Positions 7,079 to 15,048 of a stretch of DNA of 19,401 bases are shown here, one piece after another. Source of the stretch: an uncultured Acetatifactor sp. (GTDB lineage: Bacteria; Bacillota; Clostridia; Lachnospirales; Lachnospiraceae); assembly GCA_910587555.1 (NCBI GenBank), contig CAJULV010000062.1, forward strand, positions 3,234 to 22,634. Reading direction: 5' to 3'. The position numbers and the translations under genes are program-made. The notes below the pieces were generated by a model. That model ran no database searches. It was not told the origin of the DNA and saw only the letters and a list, made by a program, of their open reading frames with translations. The stretch's first letter is position 1. Every line of letters begins with the position of its first letter.

Positions 7079-10063
7079 ATGAATACAGAAAAGCGTAACG
7101 AGGGAATAGAGACCCGGGAAATTCATATTGCCGTCAGAGAACTGGTAGAGTTTATTTTACGGCACGGAGATATCGACAATCGCCATAAGGGGGGACCTCC
7201 TGAGAACGCCATGCAGGAGGGAAGCCGTATTCACCGGATGATTCAGCGGAGGATGGGGACGGAATATCAGGCGGAGGTCCCATTGAAATATGCTTATGCT
7301 GCAGAAGCTTATATTCTGGTGGTGGAAGGGCGCGCCGACGGCATTATCCGTCATGAAGAATCCGTAACCATAGATGAAATCAAAGGGACTTACCGGGAAC
7401 TGGCAAGGATGACTGCGCCGGCAAGGCTGCATATTGCACAGGCGAAGTGTTATGCATATATGTACGGGATTCAGCAGAAACTGGAGAATGTACAGGTGCG
7501 GATGACTTACTGCAATATACACACGGAGGAAGTGAAATATTTCTATGAGAATTATACGATCAGGGAACTGGAGGCCTGGTTTCAGGAATTGCTCGGTGCT
7601 TATAGAAAATGGACAGACTATACATGGAAATGGCGTGAAATCAGGCAGGAATCTATAAAAGGGCTGCAATTTCCGTTTCCTTACCGCGACGGACAGCGGG
7701 AACTGGCGGGCAATGTATACAGGACCATTTACCATAAGAAGAAACTGTTTCTGGAAGCGCCTACGGGAGTAGGTAAAACAATATCAACTCTGTATCCGGC
7801 AGTTCAGGCCATGGGAAAAGAGCTGGGGGATAAAGTATTTTATCTGACAGCAAAGACAATTACCAGGACGGTGGCTGATGATACGCTGAACCTTCTCCGC
7901 GAAAAAGGGCTGCGGATGAAAAGTGTCATTTTGACAGCGAAGGAAAAAATATGTTTTATGGATGAGACAGAGTGCAATCCGGTATACTGTCCTTATGCGC
8001 AGGGCCATTATGACCGTGTGAACGATGCCGTTTTTGACCTGATTACTTCTCAGGAGAGCTTTGACAGAGAGCGTATAGAGGAATATGCCCTGAAATACCA
8101 GGTTTGTCCGTTTGAGATGTGTCTGGATGTAAGCCTGTTTGCGGATGCGGTAATCTGTGATTACAATTATCTGTTTGATCCTCATGTGTATCTAAAACGT
8201 TTCTTTACGGAAGGCACAAAGGGGAATTATATCTTTCTGGTAGATGAGGCACATAACCTCCTGGAGCGAGGAAGGGAGATGTACAGTGCTGTTTTGATGA
8301 AAGAACGGTTTGTGGAACTCCGTCGGGAACTAAAAAAGACAATTATGTCAGAAACAAAAAAGACAATTGCGTCAGAAATGAAGAAAAGCCGCATAAATAC
8401 TGGAATTTCAGGGCAGATGACTCTAAAAATGACACATGATATGACACAATGTTTGACATATATGTCAGAAAATGACGGGAAAACCGAGGCGGAAACGGGT
8501 CAAACGGAATATTATAATATTAGAGAATGGAATGCCGTAGTAAATTCGGAGGTATATGGAGAAAATGGATCGGAAGCCTCTGATGCAGAACAGCAAAAGG
8601 AAATAGAGGAAGCCGGCGAAGGGCAGCAAAGGGGAAAAGGAAAACCTGATGCAGAACAGCAAAAGGAGACAGAGGAAGCCGGCGAAGGGCAGCAAAAGGG
8701 AAAAGGAAAACCTGATGCAGAACAGCAAAAGGAGACGGAGGAAGCCGGCGAAGGGCAGTCAGAGGGAAACCAGAACCCTGATACAGACAGCGAAGATGAC
8801 ATGGAACCGGTACGGAAAGGGCATGTTGGCAGGAGCGTGCTTGTGAGGCGCGGATATGCGGAAAAGATGATTGCCCATCTGAATAGATGCAATAAGGAAT
8901 TACTGGCTCTGAAACGGGAGTGCGAAGAATACCGTATTGTGGAAAGTATCGAGGCTTTTGTGCAGAATCTGACCAGGCTCCACACTGTCATGGAAGATTA
9001 CCTGGCAGAACAGGAGGAAACCCGGCTTGAAGTGGGAGAAATGCTTTTGGATTTCTACTTTGAAATCTGTCACTTCCTATTAATATATGAGCTGCTGGAC
9101 GAAAATTATGTTAAATATTCCCAGACAGGAGATGACGGAAGCTTTCTGGTGAAACTGTTCTGTGTGAATCCCGGAGAGAATCTGAAAAACTGTATGCTCC
9201 GGGGGCGCAGCACCATTTTGTTTTCGGCTACATTTCTTCCCATACAATATTATAAGAAGCTGTTGGGGGGAGATGAGGAAGATTATGAGGTTTATGCACA
9301 ATCCGTTTTTCAACCTGCCAGGCGTGCGCTTCTGATTGCGCAGGATGTGACCAGCAGGTATACCAGGCGGTCCGAGGATGAATACCGTAAAATAGCCTGT
9401 TATATAGAAGAGATTGTCAAAAACCGCCACGGTAATTATATGGTTTTCTGCCCGTCCCATGCGTTTATGAAGATTATTTATGAAAGATATGTGGATAACT
9501 TTGGAGGAGAGGATCGGGTGTGCATTGTTCAGGGGGAGTCCATGAGTGAGTCTGAGCGGGAGGAATTCCTGGGACATTTTCAAAATCCCTGTGGTACAGG
9601 GGCGAAAGTGCGTCTGCAGCAGGATACAGGGCAGGCGTTGGGGCAGGACCCGGCTGCGGACCTGTGGACGGAGGACCGGATATTGATCGGCTTCTGTGTA
9701 CTTGGGGGAATTTTCAGTGAAGGAATCGATTTGAAGAATGACAGTTTGATAGGCGTTATCATTGTGGGGACCGGTTTGCCTCAAGTCAGCGGGGAAAAGG
9801 AAATTCTAAAGGGCTATTTTGACGGCAACGGGGAGGATGGTTTTGACTACGCTTTCCGCTACCCGGGGATGAATAAGGTCCTTCAGGCTGCCGGACGTGT
9901 GATACGTACCATGGAGGATGTGGGTATTATTGCGCTGTTGGACGAGCGCTTCCTACAGTATTCCTACCGCAGGCTTTTCCCCAGGGAGTGGGATAATTTT
10001 GAGACTGTATTGGTCAATACGGTTGCAAAAAGGGTGGAACGTTTCTGGGATGAGTGGCTGTGA
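7079..10063 (+). CDS. PD-(D/E)XK nuclease fused to DinG/XPD-type Fe-S helicase
   Basis: A 994-residue fusion. Residues about 1-170 look like a Cas4/RecB-type nuclease: GSRIHR, EGRADG (Asp87), IDEIKG (Asp99/Glu100, Lys102) and AQAKCYAYMYG (QxxxY-like). The superfamily-2 helicase follows: Walker A APTGVGKT at 227-234, a four-cysteine candidate 4Fe-4S region in CFMDETECNPVYC ... VCPFEMC, DEAH at 389-392, SAT near 716, and motif VI QAAGRVIR at 936-943. Such helicases unwind DNA 5' to 3'; the nuclease suggests coupled resection. Between DEAH and the next helicase block lies a low-complexity insertion (about residues 415-590) with three 22-residue repeats. It is preceded by a G-rich ribosome site and lies downstream of SOS-type repair genes, but no LexA box was found before it. 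Confidence 0.88.
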   Translation: MNTEKRNEGIETREIHIAVRELVEFILRHGDIDNRHKGGPPENAMQEGSRIHRMIQRRMGTEYQAEVPLKYAYAAEAYILVVEGRADGIIRHEESVTIDEIKGTYRELARMTAPARLHIAQAKCYAYMYGIQQKLENVQVRMTYCNIHTEEVKYFYENYTIRELEAWFQELLGAYRKWTDYTWKWREIRQESIKGLQFPFPYRDGQRELAGNVYRTIYHKKKLFLEAPTGVGKTISTLYPAVQAMGKELGDKVFYLTAKTITRTVADDTLNLLREKGLRMKSVILTAKEKICFMDETECNPVYCPYAQGHYDRVNDAVFDLITSQESFDRERIEEYALKYQVCPFEMCLDVSLFADAVICDYNYLFDPHVYLKRFFTEGTKGNYIFLVDEAHNLLERGREMYSAVLMKERFVELRRELKKTIMSETKKTIASEMKKSRINTGISGQMTLKMTHDMTQCLTYMSENDGKTEAETGQTEYYNIREWNAVVNSEVYGENGSEASDAEQQKEIEEAGEGQQRGKGKPDAEQQKETEEAGEGQQKGKGKPDAEQQKETEEAGEGQSEGNQNPDTDSEDDMEPVRKGHVGRSVLVRRGYAEKMIAHLNRCNKELLALKRECEEYRIVESIEAFVQNLTRLHTVMEDYLAEQEETRLEVGEMLLDFYFEICHFLLIYELLDENYVKYSQTGDDGSFLVKLFCVNPGENLKNCMLRGRSTILFSATFLPIQYYKKLLGGDEEDYEVYAQSVFQPARRALLIAQDVTSRYTRRSEDEYRKIACYIEEIVKNRHGNYMVFCPSHAFMKIIYERYVDNFGGEDRVCIVQGESMSESEREEFLGHFQNPCGTGAKVRLQQDTGQALGQDPAADLWTEDRILIGFCVLGGIFSEGIDLKNDSLIGVIIVGTGLPQVSGEKEILKGYFDGNGEDGFDYAFRYPGMNKVLQAAGRVIRTMEDVGIIALLDERFLQYSYRRLFPREWDNFETVLVNTVAKRVERFWDEWL
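8582..8779 (+). repeat. 66-bp in-frame triple repeat in the helicase gene
   Basis: Three units at 8582-8647, 8648-8713 and 8714-8779 each encode 22 residues beginning DAEQQKE(I/T)EEAGEGQ. The first two are nearly identical, the third diverges at its end. The unit is a multiple of 3. A smaller 24-nt duplication (KKTI.SE twice) lies near 8333-8380 in the same insertion. Confidence 0.92.
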
Positions 10064-10151
10064 ATGGCTGTAAGTAAACATAAAATCAGGAAAAAATTTA
10101 GGAAAATATGGAAATGACACCTGGTTTATGGTAAAATGACAGATGTGTAGA

Positions 10152-10230
10152 TGTGGATAACTCTGTGGATTTTGTGGATTTCCTGGAGAAAATAATCCAC
10201 AAAACTGACACGACAATCAAGTTATCCACA
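10152..10230. promoter_or_regulatory. DnaA-box-like cluster in nested inverted repeats
   Basis: Perfect DnaA boxes TGTGGATAA (10152-10160) and TTATCCACA (10222-10230) bracket variants TGTGGATTT (10164-10172 and 10173-10181) and TAATCCACA (10193-10201). The outer arms TGTGGATAACT (10152-10162) and AGTTATCCACA (10220-10230) are an exact 11-bp inverted repeat. Inside, TTTTGTGGATT (10170-10180) and AATCCACAAAA (10194-10204) form a second exact 11-bp inverted repeat. No dnaA, dnaN or rpmH is nearby, so a titration or regulatory cluster is likelier than the main origin. A terminator role of the fold for the helicase gene is an alternative. Confidence 0.6.
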
Positions 10231-10349
10231 AAAAGGCCCTAAAAAACCACGAAAATAGTACTGAACCGGTCAATGGACTGTGGACAGAACAAAAACAGCA
10301 GCAGCTTACCGTGCGAAGCTGATGCGGAACAAAAAAGGAGGCAAACAAA

Positions 10350-11663
10350 ATGTGGGCATATGAAAGTGTGTTTTATCAGATTTACCCATTGGGGTTCTGC
10401 GGAGCGCCCTTTGAAAATGACGGCGTACTGGAGCATCGAATCCTGAAGGTGTTGGACTGGATACCTCATATGAAAAAAATGGGTATCAATGCGGTATATT
10501 TTTCTCCGCTGTTTGAGTCGGATACCCACGGCTATAATACCAGAGACTACCGCAAAGTGGATGTGCGTCTGGGAACCAATGAGGATTTTAAGCAGGTGTG
10601 TGATGCTTTGCATGAAAACGGTATCCGTGTAGTGCTGGACGGTGTGTTCAATCATGTCGGCAGAGGATTTGGGCCGTTTCAGGACGTACTCCGCAACCGT
10701 CAGAATTCCGGCTATGTGAATTGGTTCCACAAGATATCTTTTGAGGGCAATTCCGGCTATAATGACGGGCTTTGGTATGAAGGCTGGGAAGGCAATTATG
10801 ATTTGGTGAAATTGAACCTTTATAATGAAGAAGTAGTGAACTATCTTCTGGAGAGCGTGAAATACTGGGTGGACGAGTTTGACATTGACGGGCTGCGCCT
10901 GGATGTGGCGTATTGCCTTGAGGAAGGCTTCCTGCGCAGACTCCGCAGCTTTACCGGCGGGCTGAAAGAGGACTTCTTCCTGGTGGGTGAGATGCTCCAT
11001 GGCGATTATAACCGATTGATGAATGACAGCATGCTTCACTCCGCCACCAATTATGAGTGTTATAAGGGCTTGCACAGCAGCTTTAACAGTATGAACCTGT
11101 TTGAGATCGTTCATTCCCTGCTGCGCCAGTTTGGACCGGAAAACTGGACTTTGTACCGGGGAAAGCATTTGCTGTCTTTTGTGGATAATCATGATGTAAC
11201 CAGGGTGGCAAGCATTCTTTCCAATGAAAAGCATTTGCCGCTGATTTATGCCCTTGCCTTTGGCATGCCCGGGGTTCCATGTGTATATTACGGGAGCGAA
11301 TGGGGTGAGAAGGCATCCAAGTCACAGGGAGATCCGGCTCTGCGTCCCAGCTTTGAGGCGCCGGAATGGAATGAACTGACAGACTGGATTGCGGCGCTGG
11401 CCTGCGCAAAGAAGCAGTCGGAGGCATTGAATTACGGCAGTTTCCGTTCCATTGTACTGACGAACAAGCAGTGTATTTTCGAGAGAAAGTCGGAGCATGA
11501 GCGCGTGCTGGTAGCAATCAATGCGGAGGACAGCGAGTATACGGCACACTTTGATGCCGGCTGCGGTACTGCCGTAGACCTGATCAGCGGAGAGAAACAT
11601 GATTTCGGCGGTGGGAGCAGGCTGCCGGCTTACAGTGCTTATTTCTGGAAAATGGAAAGGTAA
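10350..11663 (+). CDS. cytoplasmic GH13 alpha-amylase-family glycosidase
   Basis: A 437-residue protein with all four GH13 signatures: region I DGVFNH; region II GLRLDV with nucleophile Asp185; region III GEMLHG with acid/base Glu214; region IV FVDNHD with transition-state Asp282. The N-terminus VFYQIYPLGF is the usual barrel entry, and a short beta C-domain follows near residue 350. There is no signal peptide, so it acts inside the cell, probably on imported maltodextrins, as do maltodextrin glucosidases and neopullulanases. It lacks the N-terminal starch-binding extension of larger neopullulanases. The start has AGGAGG 8 nt upstream. No sugar transporter is adjacent. Exact specificity cannot be read from sequence. 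Confidence 0.88.
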   Translation: MWAYESVFYQIYPLGFCGAPFENDGVLEHRILKVLDWIPHMKKMGINAVYFSPLFESDTHGYNTRDYRKVDVRLGTNEDFKQVCDALHENGIRVVLDGVFNHVGRGFGPFQDVLRNRQNSGYVNWFHKISFEGNSGYNDGLWYEGWEGNYDLVKLNLYNEEVVNYLLESVKYWVDEFDIDGLRLDVAYCLEEGFLRRLRSFTGGLKEDFFLVGEMLHGDYNRLMNDSMLHSATNYECYKGLHSSFNSMNLFEIVHSLLRQFGPENWTLYRGKHLLSFVDNHDVTRVASILSNEKHLPLIYALAFGMPGVPCVYYGSEWGEKASKSQGDPALRPSFEAPEWNELTDWIAALACAKKQSEALNYGSFRSIVLTNKQCIFERKSEHERVLVAINAEDSEYTAHFDAGCGTAVDLISGEKHDFGGGSRLPAYSAYFWKMER

Positions 11664-11735
11664 GACAAAACTTCGTTTGTCCGATTCTGCAGTGTGAATA
11701 TGGGATGGCAAGCCATATCAGGGCTTGGCCATCCC
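11664..11735 (+). terminator. two hairpins after the glycosidase gene
   Basis: GACAAA/TTTGTC (11664-11681) starts right after the stop codon. A strong hairpin follows: GGGATGGCAAGCC (11702-11714) with GGCTTGGCCATCCC (11722-11735), 13 bp with one bulge. Neither is followed by a clear T-run, so termination or mRNA-end protection is possible but not certain. Confidence 0.45.
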
Positions 11736-11780
11736 TCATGCAGGCCGTAATCTGTTTATCCGGGAAGCGTGCCTATGCTG

Positions 11781-11926
11781 GCACGTGGGTTGCCACATAC
11801 AATTTCCTGGATTTCATATCATGTAAGCAAGCCGAACCCTGCACGGCGGTCGTCCCATACAATGTCCGAGTTCTTATACCATGTAAGCAAGCCGAACCCT
11901 GCACGGCGGTCGTCCCATACAATGTC
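11781..11926. repeat. 60-bp intergenic tandem repeat
   Basis: A 47-bp block starting CATGTAAGCAAGCCGAACCC occurs identically at 11820-11866 and 11880-11926, giving a 60-bp period. A third copy at 11781-11820 matches the next copy at about 28 of 40 positions. Open frames cross the repeats on both strands, but none has a ribosome site or a recognisable product. Nothing else was recognised in 11736-11780 or 11927-12080. Confidence 0.85.
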
Positions 11927-12081
11927 TGGGTTCTCTTACAATAGCGGTGTTTCTGTGTTGTCATAACAGCCGTTTCTTATAATGGCAGCTGCCTATTCTG
12001 TTTATTTTATTTCCACATTCAGCCGAAAATACGTTACGTTTTCTCCAATTCTATATTTTCTCTTAATTTTACAAAAACATA

Positions 12082-12110
12082 TTGACATACAATATTATAT
12101 CTCGTATAGT
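12082..12110 (+). promoter_or_regulatory. near-consensus sigma-A promoter of the padR operon
   Basis: TTGACA (12082-12087) and TATAGT (12105-12110) are exactly 17 bp apart. The predicted start near 12117 gives a leader of about 340 nt before the PadR gene. Confidence 0.88.
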
Positions 12111-12147
12111 ATAACTATCAACCAATATTATATGTCATATAATATTG
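12090..12147. promoter_or_regulatory. paired AT-rich operators over the padR promoter
   Basis: A 25-bp inverted repeat with 11-bp arms, CAATATTATAT (12123-12133) and ATATAATATTG (12137-12147), lies just after the predicted start. The same left arm recurs at 12090-12100 inside the promoter spacer, with a degenerate right arm over the -10. The copies are 33 bp apart, about three helical turns. PadR proteins commonly autoregulate from such palindromes, so autorepression is likely. Confidence 0.72.
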
Positions 12148-12458
12148 TAAAGGACTATAATGTTACATGAAGTACAGTGTCATAAGAGGATGCACATAGG
12201 TAAGTGTTGTGAAAGGTTTGTATCTTGCCTTACTTTCATGCATGGCGGGGCGCCCCGATGCAAGGGAGGAATTGGGAAAGCCTGAGGTAAGTTAAGCCTG
12301 ACCATGTGCATGTAATCTGCAGCAGAGTCAGGCGGAAGATTTATGGACGCATATGGGGGGAGCGGGAATGCAGCTCCGGTGCAGATTAAGGAACGGCGGG
12401 CGAACTGAAAGACAGCAGCCTGCAGAATAACTGAAAATAAAGGTAAGGAGCAGGAGGA
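12117..12458 (+). ncRNA. long structured 5' leader of the padR operon
   Basis: No gene is seen in these 340 bases. Hairpins visible by eye: TGCAT-gg-CGGGGCGCCCCGATGCA (12239-12262), GCCTGAC/GTCAGGC (12296-12302 with 12327-12333), and GGAGC/GCTCC (about 12359-12377). GGTAAG occurs three times, the last just before the ribosome site, and a single CCTTAC lies near 12228, so alternative pairing is possible. It resembles no RNA class I can name. Confidence 0.4.
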
Positions 12459-12782
12459 ATGGTATTTAATACAGGTGCGGCGCTGTTGGACGCGATTGTG
12501 CTGGCTGTCGTGTCCCAGGAACCGGACGGCACTTACGGGTACAAGATTACCCAGGAGGTACGGCAGGTGATAGAACTGTCAGAATCCACGCTCTATCCGG
12601 TGCTGCGCAGGCTTCAGAAGGATGACTGCCTGGAAGTCTACGATATGGAGTGTGCGGGCAGAAACAGGCGCTATTACAAAGTAACCAGCAGGGGCTGGGC
12701 ACAGCTGCAGCTCTACGAAAGCGAGTGGAGGCATTACGCGGATAAAATTACAGGATTATTTGAGGGAAGGATAGGGGTATGA
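12459..12782 (+). CDS. PadR-family transcriptional regulator
   Basis: A 107-residue winged-helix repressor. The PadR core is clear: ALLDAIVLAVVSQEP, GYKITQEV, the recognition-helix segment ESTLYPVLRRLQKDDCLEVYD, and the wing GRNRRYYKVTSRG. It belongs to the short PadR group with a brief C-terminal dimerisation helix. AAGGAG lies 8 nt before the ATG. The stop codon overlaps the ATG of the DUF1700 gene (ATGA), so the two are translationally coupled. Paired operators over its promoter suggest it represses its own operon. In other Bacillota the PadR-DUF1700-DUF4097 set is tied to cell-envelope stress; the inducer here is unknown. Confidence 0.93.
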   Translation: MVFNTGAALLDAIVLAVVSQEPDGTYGYKITQEVRQVIELSESTLYPVLRRLQKDDCLEVYDMECAGRNRRYYKVTSRGWAQLQLYESEWRHYADKITGLFEGRIGV

Positions 12783-13906
12783 ACAGAGTAGATTTTATGA
12801 ATCAGCTTGAAAGCCTGCTTCAGAGTATTTCATCCACGGAACGGGAGGAGGCAATTCAATATTATAATGATTATTTTGATGATGCCGGGAAGGAAAATGA
12901 ACAGGAAGTGATTGAGGCTCTGGGGAACCCGGCAAGGGTGGCGGAGAATATTAAGAGAGACCTGGCAGTGAACGGCTGCGGCGAAGGTTACGCCCAGAAA
13001 GTGAAGGCATCGGACAGAGTGCTGATGGAATACGGGAAGAATGTGCCGGAGGATTCGGAGGAGAACAGGGATTCAAAAGAAATCCGTGATTCAGGGAGAG
13101 TTTCGGGTTCCGGGCAGACGGACGGGGGGGTTCGGGAGCAGCCGGCGGATATGTCAGAAGGCCTGACAGAGAAAAGCGCCGGCTGGCAGCGGGCAGGTTA
13201 CGGGGCGAGTCAGCCGACAGGAAGCGCGACCACGGAATATGGCCGAGGAAACCAGAACGAGTCCACGGAATACAGTGGTGGAAACCAGAACGAGTCCACA
13301 GAATACAGCCATGGAAACCAGAACACGTCCACGGAATACGGCCAGACGAACCAGCGAGCATCTACGAAATATGGTCAGAATTCCGGCGGCCCGGGAAGTC
13401 AGGATTCCCATGGCGCAAACGGAAAGAGCTGGGGTAATCCTTTTGAGGATTACGGGAGCGGAAGTTCGGGTACCTGGAGCGGGGATACTGCAGGCTATAC
13501 ACCGGAAAAGCATAAAAAGAGAGACAGTATGCCAGTATGGGCGATTGCAATGCTGATAACGGTGCTGATTTTTGCATCCCCGGTACTGGGAGCGGTTGCA
13601 TTGGGCGCGCTTGGCATTATATTAGGAGCCCTGGGAGCATTGATCGGTATGATATTCGGGTTTGGCGTTACGGCAATCGTATTGCTTGTAGTGATGCTGG
13701 TGCTTGTGGTAGTAGGAATTATATGCTTTTTTGCGAACCCCTGGGTGGGGATTGCACTGGTAGGCGGAGGATTGATATGCGGGTGTATCGGGCTTCTGTT
13801 CCTGATGCTGACCGTGGCCTTGGCAGGAATCGCCACACCGGCTATCTGCAGGGCAATTGCGTTTATATTCCGCGGATTCAAGAAAAAACGGGCAATGGCA
13901 AATTAA
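12779..13906 (+). CDS. DUF1700 (HAAS-type) membrane protein
   Basis: A 375-residue protein. Residues 1-65 (VDFMNQLESLLQSISSTEREEAIQYYNDYFDD, then EVIEALGNPARVAENI) are the DUF1700/HAAS helical domain. A long polar linker follows, with five 11-residue repeats around residues 152-202. About four hydrophobic segments from residue 252 to 365 form the membrane part, which ends in a Lys/Arg-rich tail. The start codon overlaps the padR stop. DUF1700 proteins are regularly encoded between PadR regulators and DUF4097 proteins; the helical domain is thought to signal to partners. The linker is much longer than usual for the family. Confidence 0.88.
   Translation: MNRVDFMNQLESLLQSISSTEREEAIQYYNDYFDDAGKENEQEVIEALGNPARVAENIKRDLAVNGCGEGYAQKVKASDRVLMEYGKNVPEDSEENRDSKEIRDSGRVSGSGQTDGGVREQPADMSEGLTEKSAGWQRAGYGASQPTGSATTEYGRGNQNESTEYSGGNQNESTEYSHGNQNTSTEYGQTNQRASTKYGQNSGGPGSQDSHGANGKSWGNPFEDYGSGSSGTWSGDTAGYTPEKHKKRDSMPVWAIAMLITVLIFASPVLGAVALGALGIILGALGALIGMIFGFGVTAIVLLVVMLVLVVVGIICFFANPWVGIALVGGGLICGCIGLLFLMLTVALAGIATPAICRAIAFIFRGFKKKRAMAN
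13232..13384 (+). repeat. 33-bp in-frame repeat in the DUF1700 gene
   Basis: Units at 13232, 13265, 13298 and 13331, with a partial fifth from 13364, each encode 11 residues of the pattern T-E-Y-x-x-x-N-Q-x-x-S. They form a Thr/Ser/Asn/Gln-rich spacer between the cytosolic and membrane parts. Confidence 0.92.
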
Positions 13907-13924
13907 GACAGGAGGTCTGGCGAA

Positions 13925-14941
13925 ATGAAGAGTTTTATGAAAGGCTGCGCGATTACGGCTCTGGTGCTTGGTGCCCTCGGCGTGGTGCTGGCCATGGCAG
14001 GCGGCAGCATGGCAGGCAGGAGCAAAATTGCGGAAGTGGTGGAATCTGCCACTGGAGGCAGAGTTCGTATGAATCCCTTCAGCTGGTTGGAATGGGGAAT
14101 TGATGGAGGAGACTGGCGGTTTAATGCCGGCGACATGGTGGATTTGGGAGCAGAAGACTGGCTGGTAGAAGATAATTTTATCGAGGGCTATGAGGTAGTG
14201 CAGGATAATGACCCCATGTTCAGCCGCGGACATGATATCATCACAGGGAGCAGGCAAAAGTACTGTCCCGGAGACGGTATCCAGGAACTGGATATTGAGA
14301 TAGCCGGATGCGATTTCTGGACACAGGAATCTCAGGACGGGAATATATATCTGGAGGTGAATAACGCACATCGGTTTCAGGCATATATAAAAGAAGATAC
14401 CCTGCATATCAAGGCAAAATCAGAGATGGTTAAGGAGTGGACGAATGGGGGAAGCATCACACTGTATCTGCCTGCCGGGTATCGGTTTACGGATGTGGAT
14501 GTGGAGCTGGGGGCAGGAAGCTGTATATTTAACGAACTGAATGCGGCGGAGGTATCCATGGAAGTGGGGGCAGGGGAGGCAGGTATTACGATGCTGGATG
14601 CCGCCAAGCTGGACGTGACATTGGGAGCGGGCCAGGTCTGGTTCAGCAATATACAGGTTAACGAGCTGGATGCGGAGATTGGCATGGGGGCATTTTTCGC
14701 CAGTGGTACCGTGAACGGCAATGTGGATGTGGAATGTTCCATGGGAAGCGTGGAGATGGTGATTCAAGGCAGGGAACAGGATTTCAATTACAGCCTGGAA
14801 GACGCTATGGGAACAATCTGTCTGGGCGATAACAACTACGGAGGGCTTGCGGAGGAACGTGAGATTAATAACCATGCGTCCAAGGAGATGGATATAGAGT
14901 GTTCCATGGGCAATGTTACGATTACGTTTACCGATGATTGA
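13925..14941 (+). CDS. DUF4097 beta-repeat membrane-anchored protein
   Basis: A 338-residue protein. Residues about 7-30 (CAITALVLGALGVVLAMAGG) form a membrane anchor or uncleaved signal. From about residue 121 to the end, short beta-strand repeats such as DVDVELGAGSCIF, SMEVGAGEAGI, DVTLGAGQVWF and DVECSMGSVEM mark the DUF4097 beta-solenoid domain. AGGAGG lies 9 nt before the ATG, and the gene starts 18 nt after the DUF1700 stop, so it is the third gene of the operon. The solenoid probably faces the cell surface and may sense or shield the envelope; no enzyme motif is visible. Confidence 0.87.
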   Translation: MKSFMKGCAITALVLGALGVVLAMAGGSMAGRSKIAEVVESATGGRVRMNPFSWLEWGIDGGDWRFNAGDMVDLGAEDWLVEDNFIEGYEVVQDNDPMFSRGHDIITGSRQKYCPGDGIQELDIEIAGCDFWTQESQDGNIYLEVNNAHRFQAYIKEDTLHIKAKSEMVKEWTNGGSITLYLPAGYRFTDVDVELGAGSCIFNELNAAEVSMEVGAGEAGITMLDAAKLDVTLGAGQVWFSNIQVNELDAEIGMGAFFASGTVNGNVDVECSMGSVEMVIQGREQDFNYSLEDAMGTICLGDNNYGGLAEEREINNHASKEMDIECSMGNVTITFTDD

Positions 14942-15014
14942 CAGGAGGAAAACAGCCCGGTTTTATTTAGTGTCGGCCGCAGAGCCGGATAAATGATGGC
15001 GTCGGTAATAACGG

Positions 15015-15047
15015 TGACCACTGCATTGACTGCGGTGGTCATTTTTT
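15015..15047 (+). terminator. intrinsic terminator of the padR operon
   Basis: TGACCACTGC (15015-15024) pairs over 10 bp, with one wobble, with GCGGTGGTCA (15032-15041), followed by six T residues (15042-15047). The group II intron begins two bases later, which matches the habit of class C introns of inserting behind terminator hairpins. Confidence 0.9.
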
Positions 15048-15048
15048 G

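Noticed and set aside
10064..10349. Chromosomal origin oriC
   Set aside because: dnaA, dnaN and rpmH are absent, and no clear unwinding element was seen. Only the DnaA-box cluster can be claimed.
11781..11926. CRISPR array
   Set aside because: Only two to three copies, the repeat block is 47 bp, the intervening 13 bp is too short for a spacer, and no cas gene is present.
11705..11964. Small proteins across the 60-bp repeat on either strand
   Set aside because: The frames exist only because 60 is divisible by 3; no start signals or conserved-looking sequence.
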